Part shown: piece by piece, positions 8,940-15,534 of the stretch
Numbering within the stretch: the first letter of the stretch is position 1
Layout of the letters: the number at the start of each line of letters is the position of its first letter
NCBI RefSeq assembly: GCF_001557215.1
Contig: NZ_LSJM01000280.1
Span: 1 to 15,534, forward strand
Direction: 5' to 3'
Length of the DNA: 15,534 nt
DNA from: Sphingomonas sp. CCH9-E2
Lineage (GTDB): Bacteria; Pseudomonadota; Alphaproteobacteria; Sphingomonadales; Sphingomonadaceae
Program-made: the position numbers and the translations under genes
Notes under the pieces: generated by a model
Seen by the model: the letters and a program-made list of their open reading frames with translations, nothing else
What the model was told of the DNA's origin: nothing
Databases searched by the model: none

Positions 8940-9531
8940 CACCGCTCTCCCTCTTGAGCCAGGGCCGCGCATCGGCGACCATCGACTCATATTTCGAAAT
9001 TGCGGTATCTCTTGCCAGTGTCAGCCCGACCTCGTCCAGCCCCTGCATCAGGCAATCGCGGCGGAACGGGTCCATGTCGAAGCTGAAGCGATCCTGAAAC
9101 GGGGTTGTGACGGTCATCGTCTCGAGATCGATGGTGACCGGATCGGTCTTTGCCACTTCGATCAGCCGGTCGATCGCCTCCTGCGGCAGCACCACCGCGA
9201 CGATGCCGTTCTTGAACGCATTGCCCGAGAAGATGTCCGAATAGCTCGGTGCGATCACCGCGGTGATGCCCATGTCCTTGAGCGCCCAGGCGGCGTGCTC
9301 GCGGCTCGACCCGCATCCGAAATTGTCGCCGGCGATCAGGATCGGCGATCCGGCATAGGCGGGATCGTCGAAGATGTTGCCCGGCTGCGCGCGCACCGTT
9401 TCGAATGCGCCCTTGCCCAGACCCTCACGGCTGATCGTCTTGAGCCAATGGGCGGGGATGATGATGTCGGTGTCGATATTCTTGGCGCCCCACGGATAGG
9501 CGCGCCCTTCGACCTTGCGGACGGGGTCCAT
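8902..9531 (-). CDS. leuD: 3-isopropylmalate dehydratase small subunit
   Basis: The 209-residue small subunit of isopropylmalate isomerase, with LeuC, converts 2-isopropylmalate to 3-isopropylmalate in leucine synthesis. The start [27 protein letters not shown] is standard, with the [13 protein letters not shown] motif at 68-80. The ATG at 9531 has GGAG five bases ahead. The C-terminal tail after about residue 196 is rather extended and overlaps the start of the oxidoreductase gene by 38 bases. A frame extension to 9687 is Arg-rich and not part of LeuD. Confidence 0.97.
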   Translation of the reverse strand: MDPVRKVEGRAYPWGAKNIDTDIIIPAHWLKTISREGLGKGAFETVRAQPGNIFDDPAYAGSPILIAGDNFGCGSSREHAAWALKDMGITAVIAPSYSDIFSGNAFKNGIVAVVLPQEAIDRLIEVAKTDPVTIDLETMTVTTPFQDRFSFDMDPFRRDCLMQGLDEVGLTLARDTAISKYESMVADARPWLKRESGDAGVVVEGSGRT

Positions 9532-9631
9532 GTTCAGCTCCGGATCTGTTGAGGGCGCACGACGAGACGAGCCGCGCTGCTGCGCCGCCCGCTTGCCTGC
9601 CCGATCGATGCGATAATGGCGTTCGGCGCGC

Positions 9632-9760
9632 TCAGCGCACCGGCGCGACGGCCTGCGTGGTTGCCCGCGCCTCGCCAACCGTGCCACTCACGGTCGAATA
9701 GACAGCGGCCGCGCCGCTCAGGATCGTACCCGTGATCAATGCCACCAATGCGCGCTTCAC
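9632..9760 (-). CDS. Small hydrophobic/exported protein between leuC and leuD, 42 aa
   Basis: A GTG at 9760 opens a 42-codon frame ending in TGA at 9632-9634. The product begins [19 protein letters not shown] and ends in a polar tail. It has two basic residues followed by about 17 hydrophobic residues, the pattern of a single-pass membrane protein or a short signal peptide with a small mature part. The GTG is just three bases after the leuC stop, and a run of six G's at the end of leuC is a ribosome binding site at good distance. This places it as a translationally coupled gene inside the leuC-leuD operon, with a further 100 bases to leuD. I do not recognise a family. The 77-codon alternative frame from the overlapping ATG at 9767 is Arg/Gly-rich and looks like a shadow. 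Confidence 0.6.
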   Translation of the reverse strand: MKRALVALITGTILSGAAAVYSTVSGTVGEARATTQAVAPVR

Positions 9761-9763
9761 CGG

Positions 9764-11212
9764 TCATCCCCCCGTCTGGGCCCCCATCAGGTCCCGCACG
9801 TCCGTCAATCGCCCGGTCACCGCCGCCGCCGCCGCCATCGCCGGCGAAACGAGATGCGTCCGGGCGCCCGGACCCTGTCGTCCTACGAAGTTTCGGTTGG
9901 AAGTGGAAGCACATCGTTCGCCCGGCGGCACCTTGTCCGGGTTCATTGCGAGACACATCGAACAACCCGGCTCACGCCATTCAAAGCCCGCGGCGGTGAA
10001 GATGCGATCGAGGCCCTCGGCCTCGGCCTGACGCTTGACCAGCCCCGATCCGGGGACGATCAGCGCCTGCCGCACGCCATCGGCAACCTTGCGCCCGTTC
10101 ACAACCGCAGCGGCGGCGCGCAGATCCTCGATCCGGCTGTTGGTACAACTGCCGATGAAGATATTCTCGACCGCGATGTCCTGCATCCGCGTGCCGGGGG
10201 TCAGGCCCATATAATCGAGCGACTTCTGCGCCGCGACGCGCTTCGACGGATCGGCGAAGCTGTCGGGATCGGGCACGACGCCGGTAATCGGCACGACATC
10301 CTCGGGACTGGTGCCCCAGGTGAGCGAGGGGGCGATATCGCTGCCCTGCAACGTCACCACGCGATCATACACCGCGCCCGGATCGCTCGGCAGGCTGCGC
10401 CACCATGCGAGCGCCTGCTCCCATTGCGCGCCCTTGGGCGCCATCGGGCGGCCCTTGAGATAGGCATAGGTCGTCTCATCCGGCGCAATCAGGCCGGAGC
10501 GCGCACCGCCCTCGATCGACATGTTGCTGACCGTCAGCCGCCCCTCGACCGACAAGGCGCGGATCACGTCGCCGGTATATTCGACGACATAGCCGGTGCC
10601 GCCCGCCGCTCCCGTCTTGCCGATGATCGCGAGGATCACGTCCTTGGCGCTGACGCCATAGCCGAGCGTCCCGTCGACGCAAATTTCCATCGTCTTGGAC
10701 TGGCTGAGCAGCAAGGTCTGGGTCGCCAGCACATGCTCAACCTCGCTCGTCCCGATGCCGAAGGCGAGCGCGCCGAGCGCACCATGCGCCGAGGTGTGGC
10801 TATCGCCGCACACCAGGGTCGTGCCCGGCAGGGTGAAGCCCTGTTCCGGCCCGACGACATGGACGATCCCCTGCTCCGGCGCCGTCGCGCCGAAATAGTC
10901 GATGCCGAATTCGGCGACATTGCGCTCCAGCGCCGCAAGCTGCTGCGCGCTCTCATGGTCGGCGATCGGCAGGCGCTGGCCCATTGCATCGACGCGTGCC
11001 GTGGTCGGGAGATTATGGTCCGGCACTGCCAGCGTCAGGTCCGGACGGCGCACGCGGCGGCCATTGGCACGAAGCCCCTCGAACGCCTGCGGGCTGGTCA
11101 CCTCATGGACGAGGTGGCGGTCGATATAGATGAGGCAGGTGCCGTCCTCACGCCGTTCGACGACGTGCGCGGCCCAGATCTTCTCGTAAAGCGTGAGGGG
11201 TTTGCTGGCCAT
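9764..11212 (-). CDS. leuC: 3-isopropylmalate dehydratase large subunit
   Basis: The 482-residue aconitase-type subunit of isopropylmalate isomerase. Its 4Fe-4S cluster ligands are Cys356 in IGSCTNSR and Cys417/Cys420 in [30 protein letters not shown] (136-160) and the substrate-binding [10 protein letters not shown] (438-447) are also present. Length and start ([20 protein letters not shown]) match the family. Upstream of the ATG is a purine run (AAGGGGGCGG) as ribosome binding site. leuC starts the leuC / small ORF / leuD / oxidoreductase run, 71 bases after the end of the epimerase gene; a promoter in that gap is likely, but I see no clear -35/-10. leuA and leuB are not in the window. Confidence 0.98.
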   Translation of the reverse strand: MASKPLTLYEKIWAAHVVERREDGTCLIYIDRHLVHEVTSPQAFEGLRANGRRVRRPDLTLAVPDHNLPTTARVDAMGQRLPIADHESAQQLAALERNVAEFGIDYFGATAPEQGIVHVVGPEQGFTLPGTTLVCGDSHTSAHGALGALAFGIGTSEVEHVLATQTLLLSQSKTMEICVDGTLGYGVSAKDVILAIIGKTGAAGGTGYVVEYTGDVIRALSVEGRLTVSNMSIEGGARSGLIAPDETTYAYLKGRPMAPKGAQWEQALAWWRSLPSDPGAVYDRVVTLQGSDIAPSLTWGTSPEDVVPITGVVPDPDSFADPSKRVAAQKSLDYMGLTPGTRMQDIAVENIFIGSCTNSRIEDLRAAAAVVNGRKVADGVRQALIVPGSGLVKRQAEAEGLDRIFTAAGFEWREPGCSMCLAMNPDKVPPGERCASTSNRNFVGRQGPGARTHLVSPAMAAAAAVTGRLTDVRDLMGAQTGG

Positions 11213-11283
11213 GATGCCGCCCCCTTACGCCTTTGTTGCGCGGGAGCAAGCGCAGGCGACATTTTGTGAGGCGAAGTGGGGCT

Positions 11284-12249
11284 TCACCCCGACTGCCGCG
11301 CGAGCTCCTGTGGCGACACATACCCCGCATCATGCGCAAAGGGCAGTGCGGCACCGTCGCGCAAGGCATCCAGCACCTGCGCGAACCCGGTATCGAATGA
11401 GAAGCCCAGCTCGCGCTGGATCCGCCCGCTGTCATAAACCCGCCCGATCCGCGCGGGCAGTTCCCAGCCACGCGCGGCGTAGAGCGCAGCGGCATCGGGG
11501 AAATGCTGTGCGATTACGGCGGCGGCATCGCGCTTCAGCTCCGCGGCTTCATCGCGTGAGAAGGGCGTCGGCGCGGACACGATATAGGTGCCGAACCCGA
11601 TCTCAGGCGCCTTGGCGAGCGCCGCGACATGCGCCCGTGCGGCGTCCTCCACCGTCAGGCGGCGATGGAGCAACTCGTTCGCCTTGAGGTTTTCGCCCGG
11701 CGGATGGCTGTGCGTGTCGTCATCCTCGGGGAAGAAGCGCCCGGTGCGCAGGACGATGCAGCTCAGGCCATGTTCGGCATGGAACAGGCGGCAGAGTTGC
11801 TCGGCGGCATATTTGGTGACGCCGTAAATGTTGCGCGGTTCGATCGGGCCGCTGTCCTCGTCGAGCCACTCGGCTGCATCCCCCGCTTCGTCGCGGATTG
11901 CCTGGCTGATCATCAGCGAGGTGGTGGAAGTGAAGACGAACCGGTCATGCCCCGCCGCGACCGCCGCCTCGAGCAGGTTGAGCGTGCCGGTGACGTTGAC
12001 GTCGACGAACGCCTGCTTCGGATAGCGCGCGATGTCGGGCTTGTGCAGCGCGCCGCCATGGATGACCGTTTCGATCCTGTGCTCGGCAAAGATCCGGTCG
12101 ATGGCGGCGGGGTCCGCGACACTGGCGATCACATCGGTATGGGTGCCGGGTGCAACGTCGAGCCCAGTGACATGATGCCCCTCCGCACGCAGCATCGGCG
12201 CCAGGAAACGGCCAAGCCAGCCCGACGACCCGGTGAGCAGGATGCGCAT
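11284..12249 (-). CDS. NAD-dependent epimerase/dehydratase (extended SDR)
   Basis: A 321-residue extended short-chain dehydrogenase/reductase. It starts MRILLTGSSGWLGRFLAPML, where TGSSGWLG (6-13) is the GxxGxxG nucleotide-binding loop. Ser/Thr 108-111 (TSTTS) and YGVTK (142-146) supply the catalytic Ser-Tyr-Lys set. Such enzymes act on nucleotide sugars or related substrates; the C-terminal binding half, with TGRFFPEDDDTHSHPPGEN, does not identify one for me. Its ATG overlaps the stop of the upstream regulator gene by one base (TGATG), and GGGAGGG lies just before it inside the regulator gene, so translation of the two is coupled. The open frame extends upstream inside the regulator gene, but the SDR fold begins at 12249. 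Confidence 0.92.
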   Translation of the reverse strand: MRILLTGSSGWLGRFLAPMLRAEGHHVTGLDVAPGTHTDVIASVADPAAIDRIFAEHRIETVIHGGALHKPDIARYPKQAFVDVNVTGTLNLLEAAVAAGHDRFVFTSTTSLMISQAIRDEAGDAAEWLDEDSGPIEPRNIYGVTKYAAEQLCRLFHAEHGLSCIVLRTGRFFPEDDDTHSHPPGENLKANELLHRRLTVEDAARAHVAALAKAPEIGFGTYIVSAPTPFSRDEAAELKRDAAAVIAQHFPDAAALYAARGWELPARIGRVYDSGRIQRELGFSFDTGFAQVLDALRDGAALPFAHDAGYVSPQELARQSG

Positions 12250-13310
12250 CAGCGCGCCCTCCCCCGCCACAGCCCCGCCGCCGTGAATCCGCCGAACAGC
12301 GCGCCCTCTGCCACGCTCGTCACGATGCGGCTGCGCAGGCCGAAGCCGGTTTCGCCGAGCAGCGCGCCGATCCGGCCAAGGTCCAGCCGAGCCCCCTCCA
12401 TCGTCTGGGTCAGTATGTCGATGCTCCCGGCGAGCAGCCGCCCGCCGAGCAGCGCGATGATCAGGCCAGCCGCCGCGCCGAGGATCATCCCGGCGAGCGC
12501 GGCATGGCGCTTCGTGCTGCCCGCGCGCCGCGCCGCGATCCAATAGGCCAGCCCGACCGCGCCGCCCAGCGCCAGCCCTTCGGGCGCACCGGTAATCCCT
12601 TCGGGCGCGCGTCCAAGCAGCAGGGTGAAGGCGTCGATGCCGAGCAGCTTTGCGACCGCCCCCACGATGAGACCGGCTACCGCGCCGCCGACGATCGTCA
12701 GAGGCGATCCTGCTCCGGCGCGCTGCGCTGCCGCCGCGACGCCGAATGCGACCGCCCCGCCGCCGATCGCTGCGACCACGATGGTGAGGCATGCCAGCAC
12801 CAGCACGAAGGAAAGTGCCCCGCTCTGTGCCGGAACCGCCAGTGTCGCGCCGAGCATGCCATAGGTCAGTCCGCCGACCACACCCGCAGCGACCGCGCCG
12901 GCGGTGCCGGTCGTTCCCATCTGCCATGTCAGCGTTTGCGCCGACGGTAGCTGCGTCGGAGCCGGCGTCGGCGGGAGCGGCGGTGCGGCCCCCTCCCCTT
13001 CGATCGCACCGACGAAGCGGTAACCGAATTTGGGGACCGTCGCGATGAAGCGCGGATCGCCCGCCTCGTCCCCCAGCGTCCGGCGCAGCGTGCGGATGCA
13101 CTGGGTCAGCGCCTCGTCGGTCACCGGGATGCCGCGCCACACCGCATCCATGAACCGGTCCTTGGTGACGAGCTGCCCGCGCTCCCGCACCAGCAGGATC
13201 AGCGCGTCGAGATAGCGCGCGTTGAGCGGCACTTCCGCGCCGTCGCGGCGCAGCTGGCGCTCGGTGCTGTCGAGCTCGAAGCCTCCGAAGCGATAGATGA
13301 CCGGGTCCAT
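12249..13310 (-). CDS. ToxR/CadC-like winged-helix regulator fused to a multi-pass membrane domain
   Basis: A 353-residue protein. Residues 1-105 are an OmpR/ToxR-type winged-helix DNA-binding domain: YRFGGFELD at the start, the recognition-helix region DEALTQCIRTLRRTLGD (65-81) and the wing IATVPKFGYRFVG (89-101). A Pro-rich linker (109-123) follows, then a long Gly/Ala-rich hydrophobic part with about six possible membrane helices (roughly 134-157, 165-195, 203-224, 243-261, 269-292, 330-347). There is no receiver domain, so this resembles membrane-integrated one-component regulators such as CadC and ToxR. Those have one membrane helix and a periplasmic sensor; this one has many helices and no large periplasmic domain. 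The gene overlaps the epimerase start by one base and is divergent from a six-helix membrane protein gene. Sensing of a membrane-linked signal is inferred. Confidence 0.85.
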   Translation of the reverse strand: MDPVIYRFGGFELDSTERQLRRDGAEVPLNARYLDALILLVRERGQLVTKDRFMDAVWRGIPVTDEALTQCIRTLRRTLGDEAGDPRFIATVPKFGYRFVGAIEGEGAAPPLPPTPAPTQLPSAQTLTWQMGTTGTAGAVAAGVVGGLTYGMLGATLAVPAQSGALSFVLVLACLTIVVAAIGGGAVAFGVAAAAQRAGAGSPLTIVGGAVAGLIVGAVAKLLGIDAFTLLLGRAPEGITGAPEGLALGGAVGLAYWIAARRAGSTKRHAALAGMILGAAAGLIIALLGGRLLAGSIDILTQTMEGARLDLGRIGALLGETGFGLRSRIVTSVAEGALFGGFTAAGLWRGRAR

Positions 13311-13401
13311 ATCGATTTCAGCGAAGCCTCAGATCTTGCTCATGCCGCTCACCGCCCAGTCGGACCATGGAGGGGTATCGGCAATTCATGGAGGCAAGCA
13401 A

Positions 13402-13941
13402 GTGGTTGAACAAGCAAAGACTGGCGGCGTGTGGCGCAACCCGTGGCGGGTGATCGGATGGGGCGGGATTGCGGGACTGCTGCTCCTCCCTGCCGTGGCG
13501 ATGCAGTTTACGACCGAGGTCAATTGGAGCAGCGGCGATTTCCTGTTCGCGTTCCTGATGCTGGGCAGCGTCGGGCTGGCGGTGGAGCTGACCGTGCGCG
13601 CCAACCCAACCTGGTCCTATCGCGCCGGGATGGGAATCGTGCTGGCCGCGTGTTTCCTGACGACCTGGATCAACCTGGCTGTCGGGATCGTGGGGAATGA
13701 GAATAACCCGGTCAATACGCTGTTCTTCCTCGCTCCGCTGGTCGCGATCGCGGGGTCGGCGCTGAGCGGGTTTCGCGCGCGGGGCATGGTCATCGCCACG
13801 ATCCTCGCCGCCATCGTCCAGATCGGCGTCATGCTCTACATCTGGATGACCGGTCAGGGGTTTCCGATCGGAGTCACGGTGTTCTTCGGCATGCTGTGGC
13901 TGGTTGCAGCGGCGCTGTTCCGTGAGGCGGGGCGGAACTGA
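13402..13941 (+). CDS. Conserved-type small membrane protein, about six helices
   Basis: A 179-residue integral membrane protein starting at GTG 13402. GGAGG at 13390-13394, seven bases ahead, makes this a better start than the in-frame ATGs at 13297 or 13342, which have no ribosome binding site. Membrane helices are about 17-36, 47-66, 75-97, 106-124, 129-149 and 155-172. The loop VGIVGNENNPVNTLFF (94-109) resembles a GxEDNPAN loop I recall from widespread small uncharacterised membrane proteins, a moderately confident memory that needs checking. The function is unknown. It is divergent from the membrane-anchored regulator with a 91-base gap, so it is a good candidate target of that regulator. 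Confidence 0.78.
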   Translation: MVEQAKTGGVWRNPWRVIGWGGIAGLLLLPAVAMQFTTEVNWSSGDFLFAFLMLGSVGLAVELTVRANPTWSYRAGMGIVLAACFLTTWINLAVGIVGNENNPVNTLFFLAPLVAIAGSALSGFRARGMVIATILAAIVQIGVMLYIWMTGQGFPIGVTVFFGMLWLVAAALFREAGRN

Positions 13942-13945
13942 AGCT

Positions 13946-13973
13946 CAATCCTCCCCCTGGCGGGGGAGGATTG
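13946..13973. repeat. Perfect palindrome between convergent genes, copy of part of the 1442-1569 repeat
   Basis: CAATCCTCCCCC (13946-13957) and its exact complement at 13962-13973 form a 12-base-pair stem with loop TGGC. The sequence matches the right end of the palindromic repeat at 1548-1570. It sits in the 42-base gap between two converging stop codons, so it may act as a two-way transcription stop. No T-run follows on either strand, so it is not a standard intrinsic terminator. Confidence 0.85.
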
Positions 13974-13983
13974 TCTCGGCGCA

Positions 13984-14649
13984 TCACGCCGTCGCCAGCG
14001 CGACTTCATATGCCGCCGTCGTCTTGGCCGCGACCTCTTCCTCGGTCACGCCGGGGGCCAGTTCGATCAGGCGGAAGGGCGAGTCATGGTCGACGCGCTG
14101 GAACACCGCCAGGTCGGTGATGATCATGTCGACGACATTCTTGCCGGTCAGCGGCAGCGTGCATTCGGGGATGAATTTGGGGCTGCCGTCCTTGGCATTA
14201 TGCTCCATCACCACGATGATCTTCTTGACCCCGGCGACCAGATCCATCGCGCCGCCCATGCCCTTGATCATCTTGCCCGGGATCATCCAGTTGGCGATGT
14301 CGCCGGTCTGGCTGATCTCCATCGCGCCCAGCACCGTCAGGTCGATATGCCCGCCGCGGATCATCGCGAAGCTGTCGGCGCTGCTGAAATAGACCGATTG
14401 CGGCAACTCGCTGATCGTCTGCTTGCCGGCGTTGATGAGGTCTGGGTCTTCCTCACCCTCAAACGGAAACGGGCCGATGCCGAGCATGCCGTTTTCCGAC
14501 TGCAGCGTCACCTCGACCCCCTCGGGGATATGGTTGGCGACCAGCGTCGGGATGCCGATGCCGAGGTTCACATAGAACCCGTCCTGCAATTCCTTCGCGG
14601 CGCGCGCGGCCATTTCGTCGCGGGTCCAGCCCTTGCTCTCTTGGGGCAT
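13984..14649 (-). CDS. scoB: 3-oxoacid (acetoacetate) CoA-transferase subunit B
   Basis: The 221-residue B subunit of a type I CoA-transferase, which moves CoA between succinyl-CoA (or another acyl-CoA) and acetoacetate or a related 3-oxoacid. SENG (51-54) carries the catalytic Glu52 that forms the CoA thioester, preceded by [16 protein letters not shown] (29-44); [18 protein letters not shown] (125-142) is also typical. Length and start are standard. The ribosome binding site lies inside the last codons of the upstream phosphatase gene. The A subunit is not adjacent within the window; it may lie beyond the phosphatase. The symbol rests on similarity to succinyl-CoA:3-oxoacid transferase; an acetate CoA-transferase variant is possible. 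Confidence 0.93.
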   Translation of the reverse strand: MPQESKGWTRDEMAARAAKELQDGFYVNLGIGIPTLVANHIPEGVEVTLQSENGMLGIGPFPFEGEEDPDLINAGKQTISELPQSVYFSSADSFAMIRGGHIDLTVLGAMEISQTGDIANWMIPGKMIKGMGGAMDLVAGVKKIIVVMEHNAKDGSPKFIPECTLPLTGKNVVDMIITDLAVFQRVDHDSPFRLIELAPGVTEEEVAAKTTAAYEVALATA

Positions 14650-14652
14650 CTC

Positions 14653-15534
14653 TTACTCCTTGGGCAATTCGGTTGTCGGGGTCGCGGTGCTGCGCACCGG
14701 GTTGGGCAGCAGGAACCAGCCTGCGCCCCAGAGCGGAGCGACCATCGTTTCGGTCGCGGCGGCGGGGCGGCGCGCGGCGTCCCCGGCATCGAACGTGTCG
14801 CTGAAATCACCCAGCGCATCGCCGACGATCGCGACGACGCAATAGCTGGCGGCGACGGTGCGGCGGACATGGTCACCGGAAATCGGCGGGTCCCCGCCGC
14901 GCAGGATCAGCGTCTTGCCCGGCACGAACTCGCCAAAGCCGATCTTGGCCAGCATCGCCGCCGCGGCATTGTTGCCCGACGGCCGCCGTGCGCTGGTGAA
15001 GATCGCCTGCACGCCTTCGCGGCGCAGCGCATCGACGCCCTCGACCGCGCCCGGAACCGCGCTCACCTCATCGCTGCCATCGCCGATCCAGCGGCGGAAG
15101 CGCGCATCGGGGTCGCTGCCAGCGGCGCTTTCGTCGAGGTCAAACAGGATCGCGAACGGCTTGGCCTCGCAGGGCACATAACGCGGCGCGTCGAGCGTCG
15201 CGCCGTCGGCCAGCACGACCGACCGCACCGCCTCCCCCGCCTTGCGCGCCGCGACCTGGCGCTCGACATAGGCCCAGAGCGACTGATAGGCCTGAAGCGA
15301 TGCAGCCGCCGACTCCGCCGAAGCGGGTGCAGCAGGCCTGGCTGCAGCCGCCGACGCCTGCAGCCGCTGCGCCAGCGCGCGCGCCTCGGGCGTGGCGAGC
15401 GTCGCGCTGGGATCGCCCGGTGCCGCGGTCGGAGCCGGGGTCGCCGTCGCGGTCGGCTCGGGCTGTGGCTCGGGCGTCTTGTCGTCCTTGAAAATCCGCT
15501 TCCCCGCGATCGATCCGCCCGCGACAATCGGGAT
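14653..15534 (-). CDS. Class C (lipoprotein e(P4)-like) HAD acid phosphatase, start beyond window
   Basis: The frame is open to the right edge, giving 293 visible residues and missing only the start. The GTG at 15228 is an internal codon, since Pro/Ala-rich sequence (PEPQPEPTATATPAPTAAP) and a helix (LQAYQSLWAYVERQVAAR) precede it. The HAD core has motif I FDLDES (131-136), motif II IFTSARRPS, and motif IV VAIVGDALGDFSD with WGAGWFLLPNPV near the end. This order is that of the class C acid phosphatase / 5'-nucleotidase e(P4) group, normally exported. The usual motif III lysine appears replaced (LRGGDPPISGDHVRR), so activity could be altered. The stop lies three bases before the CoA-transferase start, and its AAG GAG TAA end supplies that gene's ribosome binding site. 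Confidence 0.85.
   Translation of the reverse strand: MPIVAGGSIAGKRIFKDDKTPEPQPEPTATATPAPTAAPGDPSATLATPEARALAQRLQASAAAARPAAPASAESAAASLQAYQSLWAYVERQVAARKAGEAVRSVVLADGATLDAPRYVPCEAKPFAILFDLDESAAGSDPDARFRRWIGDGSDEVSAVPGAVEGVDALRREGVQAIFTSARRPSGNNAAAAMLAKIGFGEFVPGKTLILRGGDPPISGDHVRRTVAASYCVVAIVGDALGDFSDTFDAGDAARRPAAATETMVAPLWGAGWFLLPNPVRSTATPTTELPKE
14656..14660 (-). promoter_or_regulatory. Ribosome binding site AGGAG for scoB inside the phosphatase gene end
   Basis: AGGAG overlaps the last two sense codons of the phosphatase gene and lies six bases before the scoB ATG, with the phosphatase TAA between. This couples the two genes on one message. Confidence 0.85.

Noticed and set aside
9534..9767. 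A 77-codon frame from the ATG that overlaps the leuC stop (ATGA)
   Set aside because: The product is Arg/Gly-rich without hydrophobic or conserved segments. The alternative 42-codon frame from GTG 9760 has a sensible hydrophobic helix and ribosome binding site.
9854..11269. A 471-codon open frame opposite leuC
   Set aside because: This is an antisense shadow with Arg-rich, low-information composition; leuC is certain on the other strand.
12249..13140. Upstream extension of the epimerase frame inside the regulator gene, which would make a 618-codon product
   Set aside because: The extension is Arg/Gly-rich out-of-frame sequence of the regulator gene. The SDR fold begins exactly at the coupled ATG at 12249, which has its own ribosome binding site.
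15301..15355. Repeated TGCAGCCGCCGAC (15301-15313 and 15343-15355), considered as a regulatory repeat
   Set aside because: It lies inside the phosphatase gene and encodes Ala-rich low-complexity linker; codon reuse explains it.

Overview
The window looks like a stretch of chromosome from a high-GC alphaproteobacterium, most likely a sphingomonad (Sphingomonas or a relative). This is inferred from the GC-rich third codon positions, the LepA and LeuC/LeuD sequence style, the alphaproteobacterial palindromic intergenic repeat, and the gene mix. No database search was possible. I see no phage, transposase, integrase, CRISPR array, tRNA or rRNA. Most of the window is ordinary housekeeping and accessory metabolism, with some less familiar small and membrane genes between.

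Layout, left to right. The 3' part of a secreted glycoamylase-domain glucanase (1-1421, +) is followed by a palindromic intergenic repeat (1442-1569), then lepA (1616-3424, -). Divergent from lepA is a small secreted histidine phosphatase (3489-3956, +). Next are a CsgG-like secreted protein (4135-4974, +) closed by a strong intrinsic terminator (4999-5030), an unrecognised helical protein (5164-5829, +), a MoxR-type AAA ATPase (5907-6758, +) and a PstS-like phosphate-binding lipoprotein (6894-7925, +) with a possible Pho box upstream.

A block on the minus strand follows, transcribed right to left. A ToxR/CadC-like winged-helix regulator fused to a multi-pass membrane domain (12249-13310) overlaps an NAD-dependent epimerase (11284-12249) by one base. 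Then come leuC (9764-11212), a 42-residue membrane or exported small protein (9632-9760), leuD (8902-9531) and a zinc-independent quinone oxidoreductase (7938-8939) whose start lies inside the end of leuD. The small protein gene was found by reading the minus strand directly.

Divergent from the regulator is a six-helix membrane protein (13402-13941, +). It converges on a CoA-transferase subunit B gene (13984-14649, -), with a palindrome between them that matches part of the 1442-1569 repeat. The last gene, cut by the window edge, is a class C (e(P4)-like) HAD acid phosphatase (14653-15534, -). It is coupled to the CoA-transferase gene through a ribosome binding site inside its last codons.

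How the genes fit together: leuC and leuD together form isopropylmalate isomerase of leucine biosynthesis, and LepA is a ribosome-associated GTPase. The PstS-like protein suggests phosphate scavenging, and the two secreted phosphatases might also contribute. I found no convincing new defence or mobile system. The items most worth a second look are the regulator / epimerase / divergent membrane protein cluster, the small ORF between leuC and leuD, the CsgG-like protein without a lipobox, and the phosphatase placed where a CoA-transferase A subunit would be expected.
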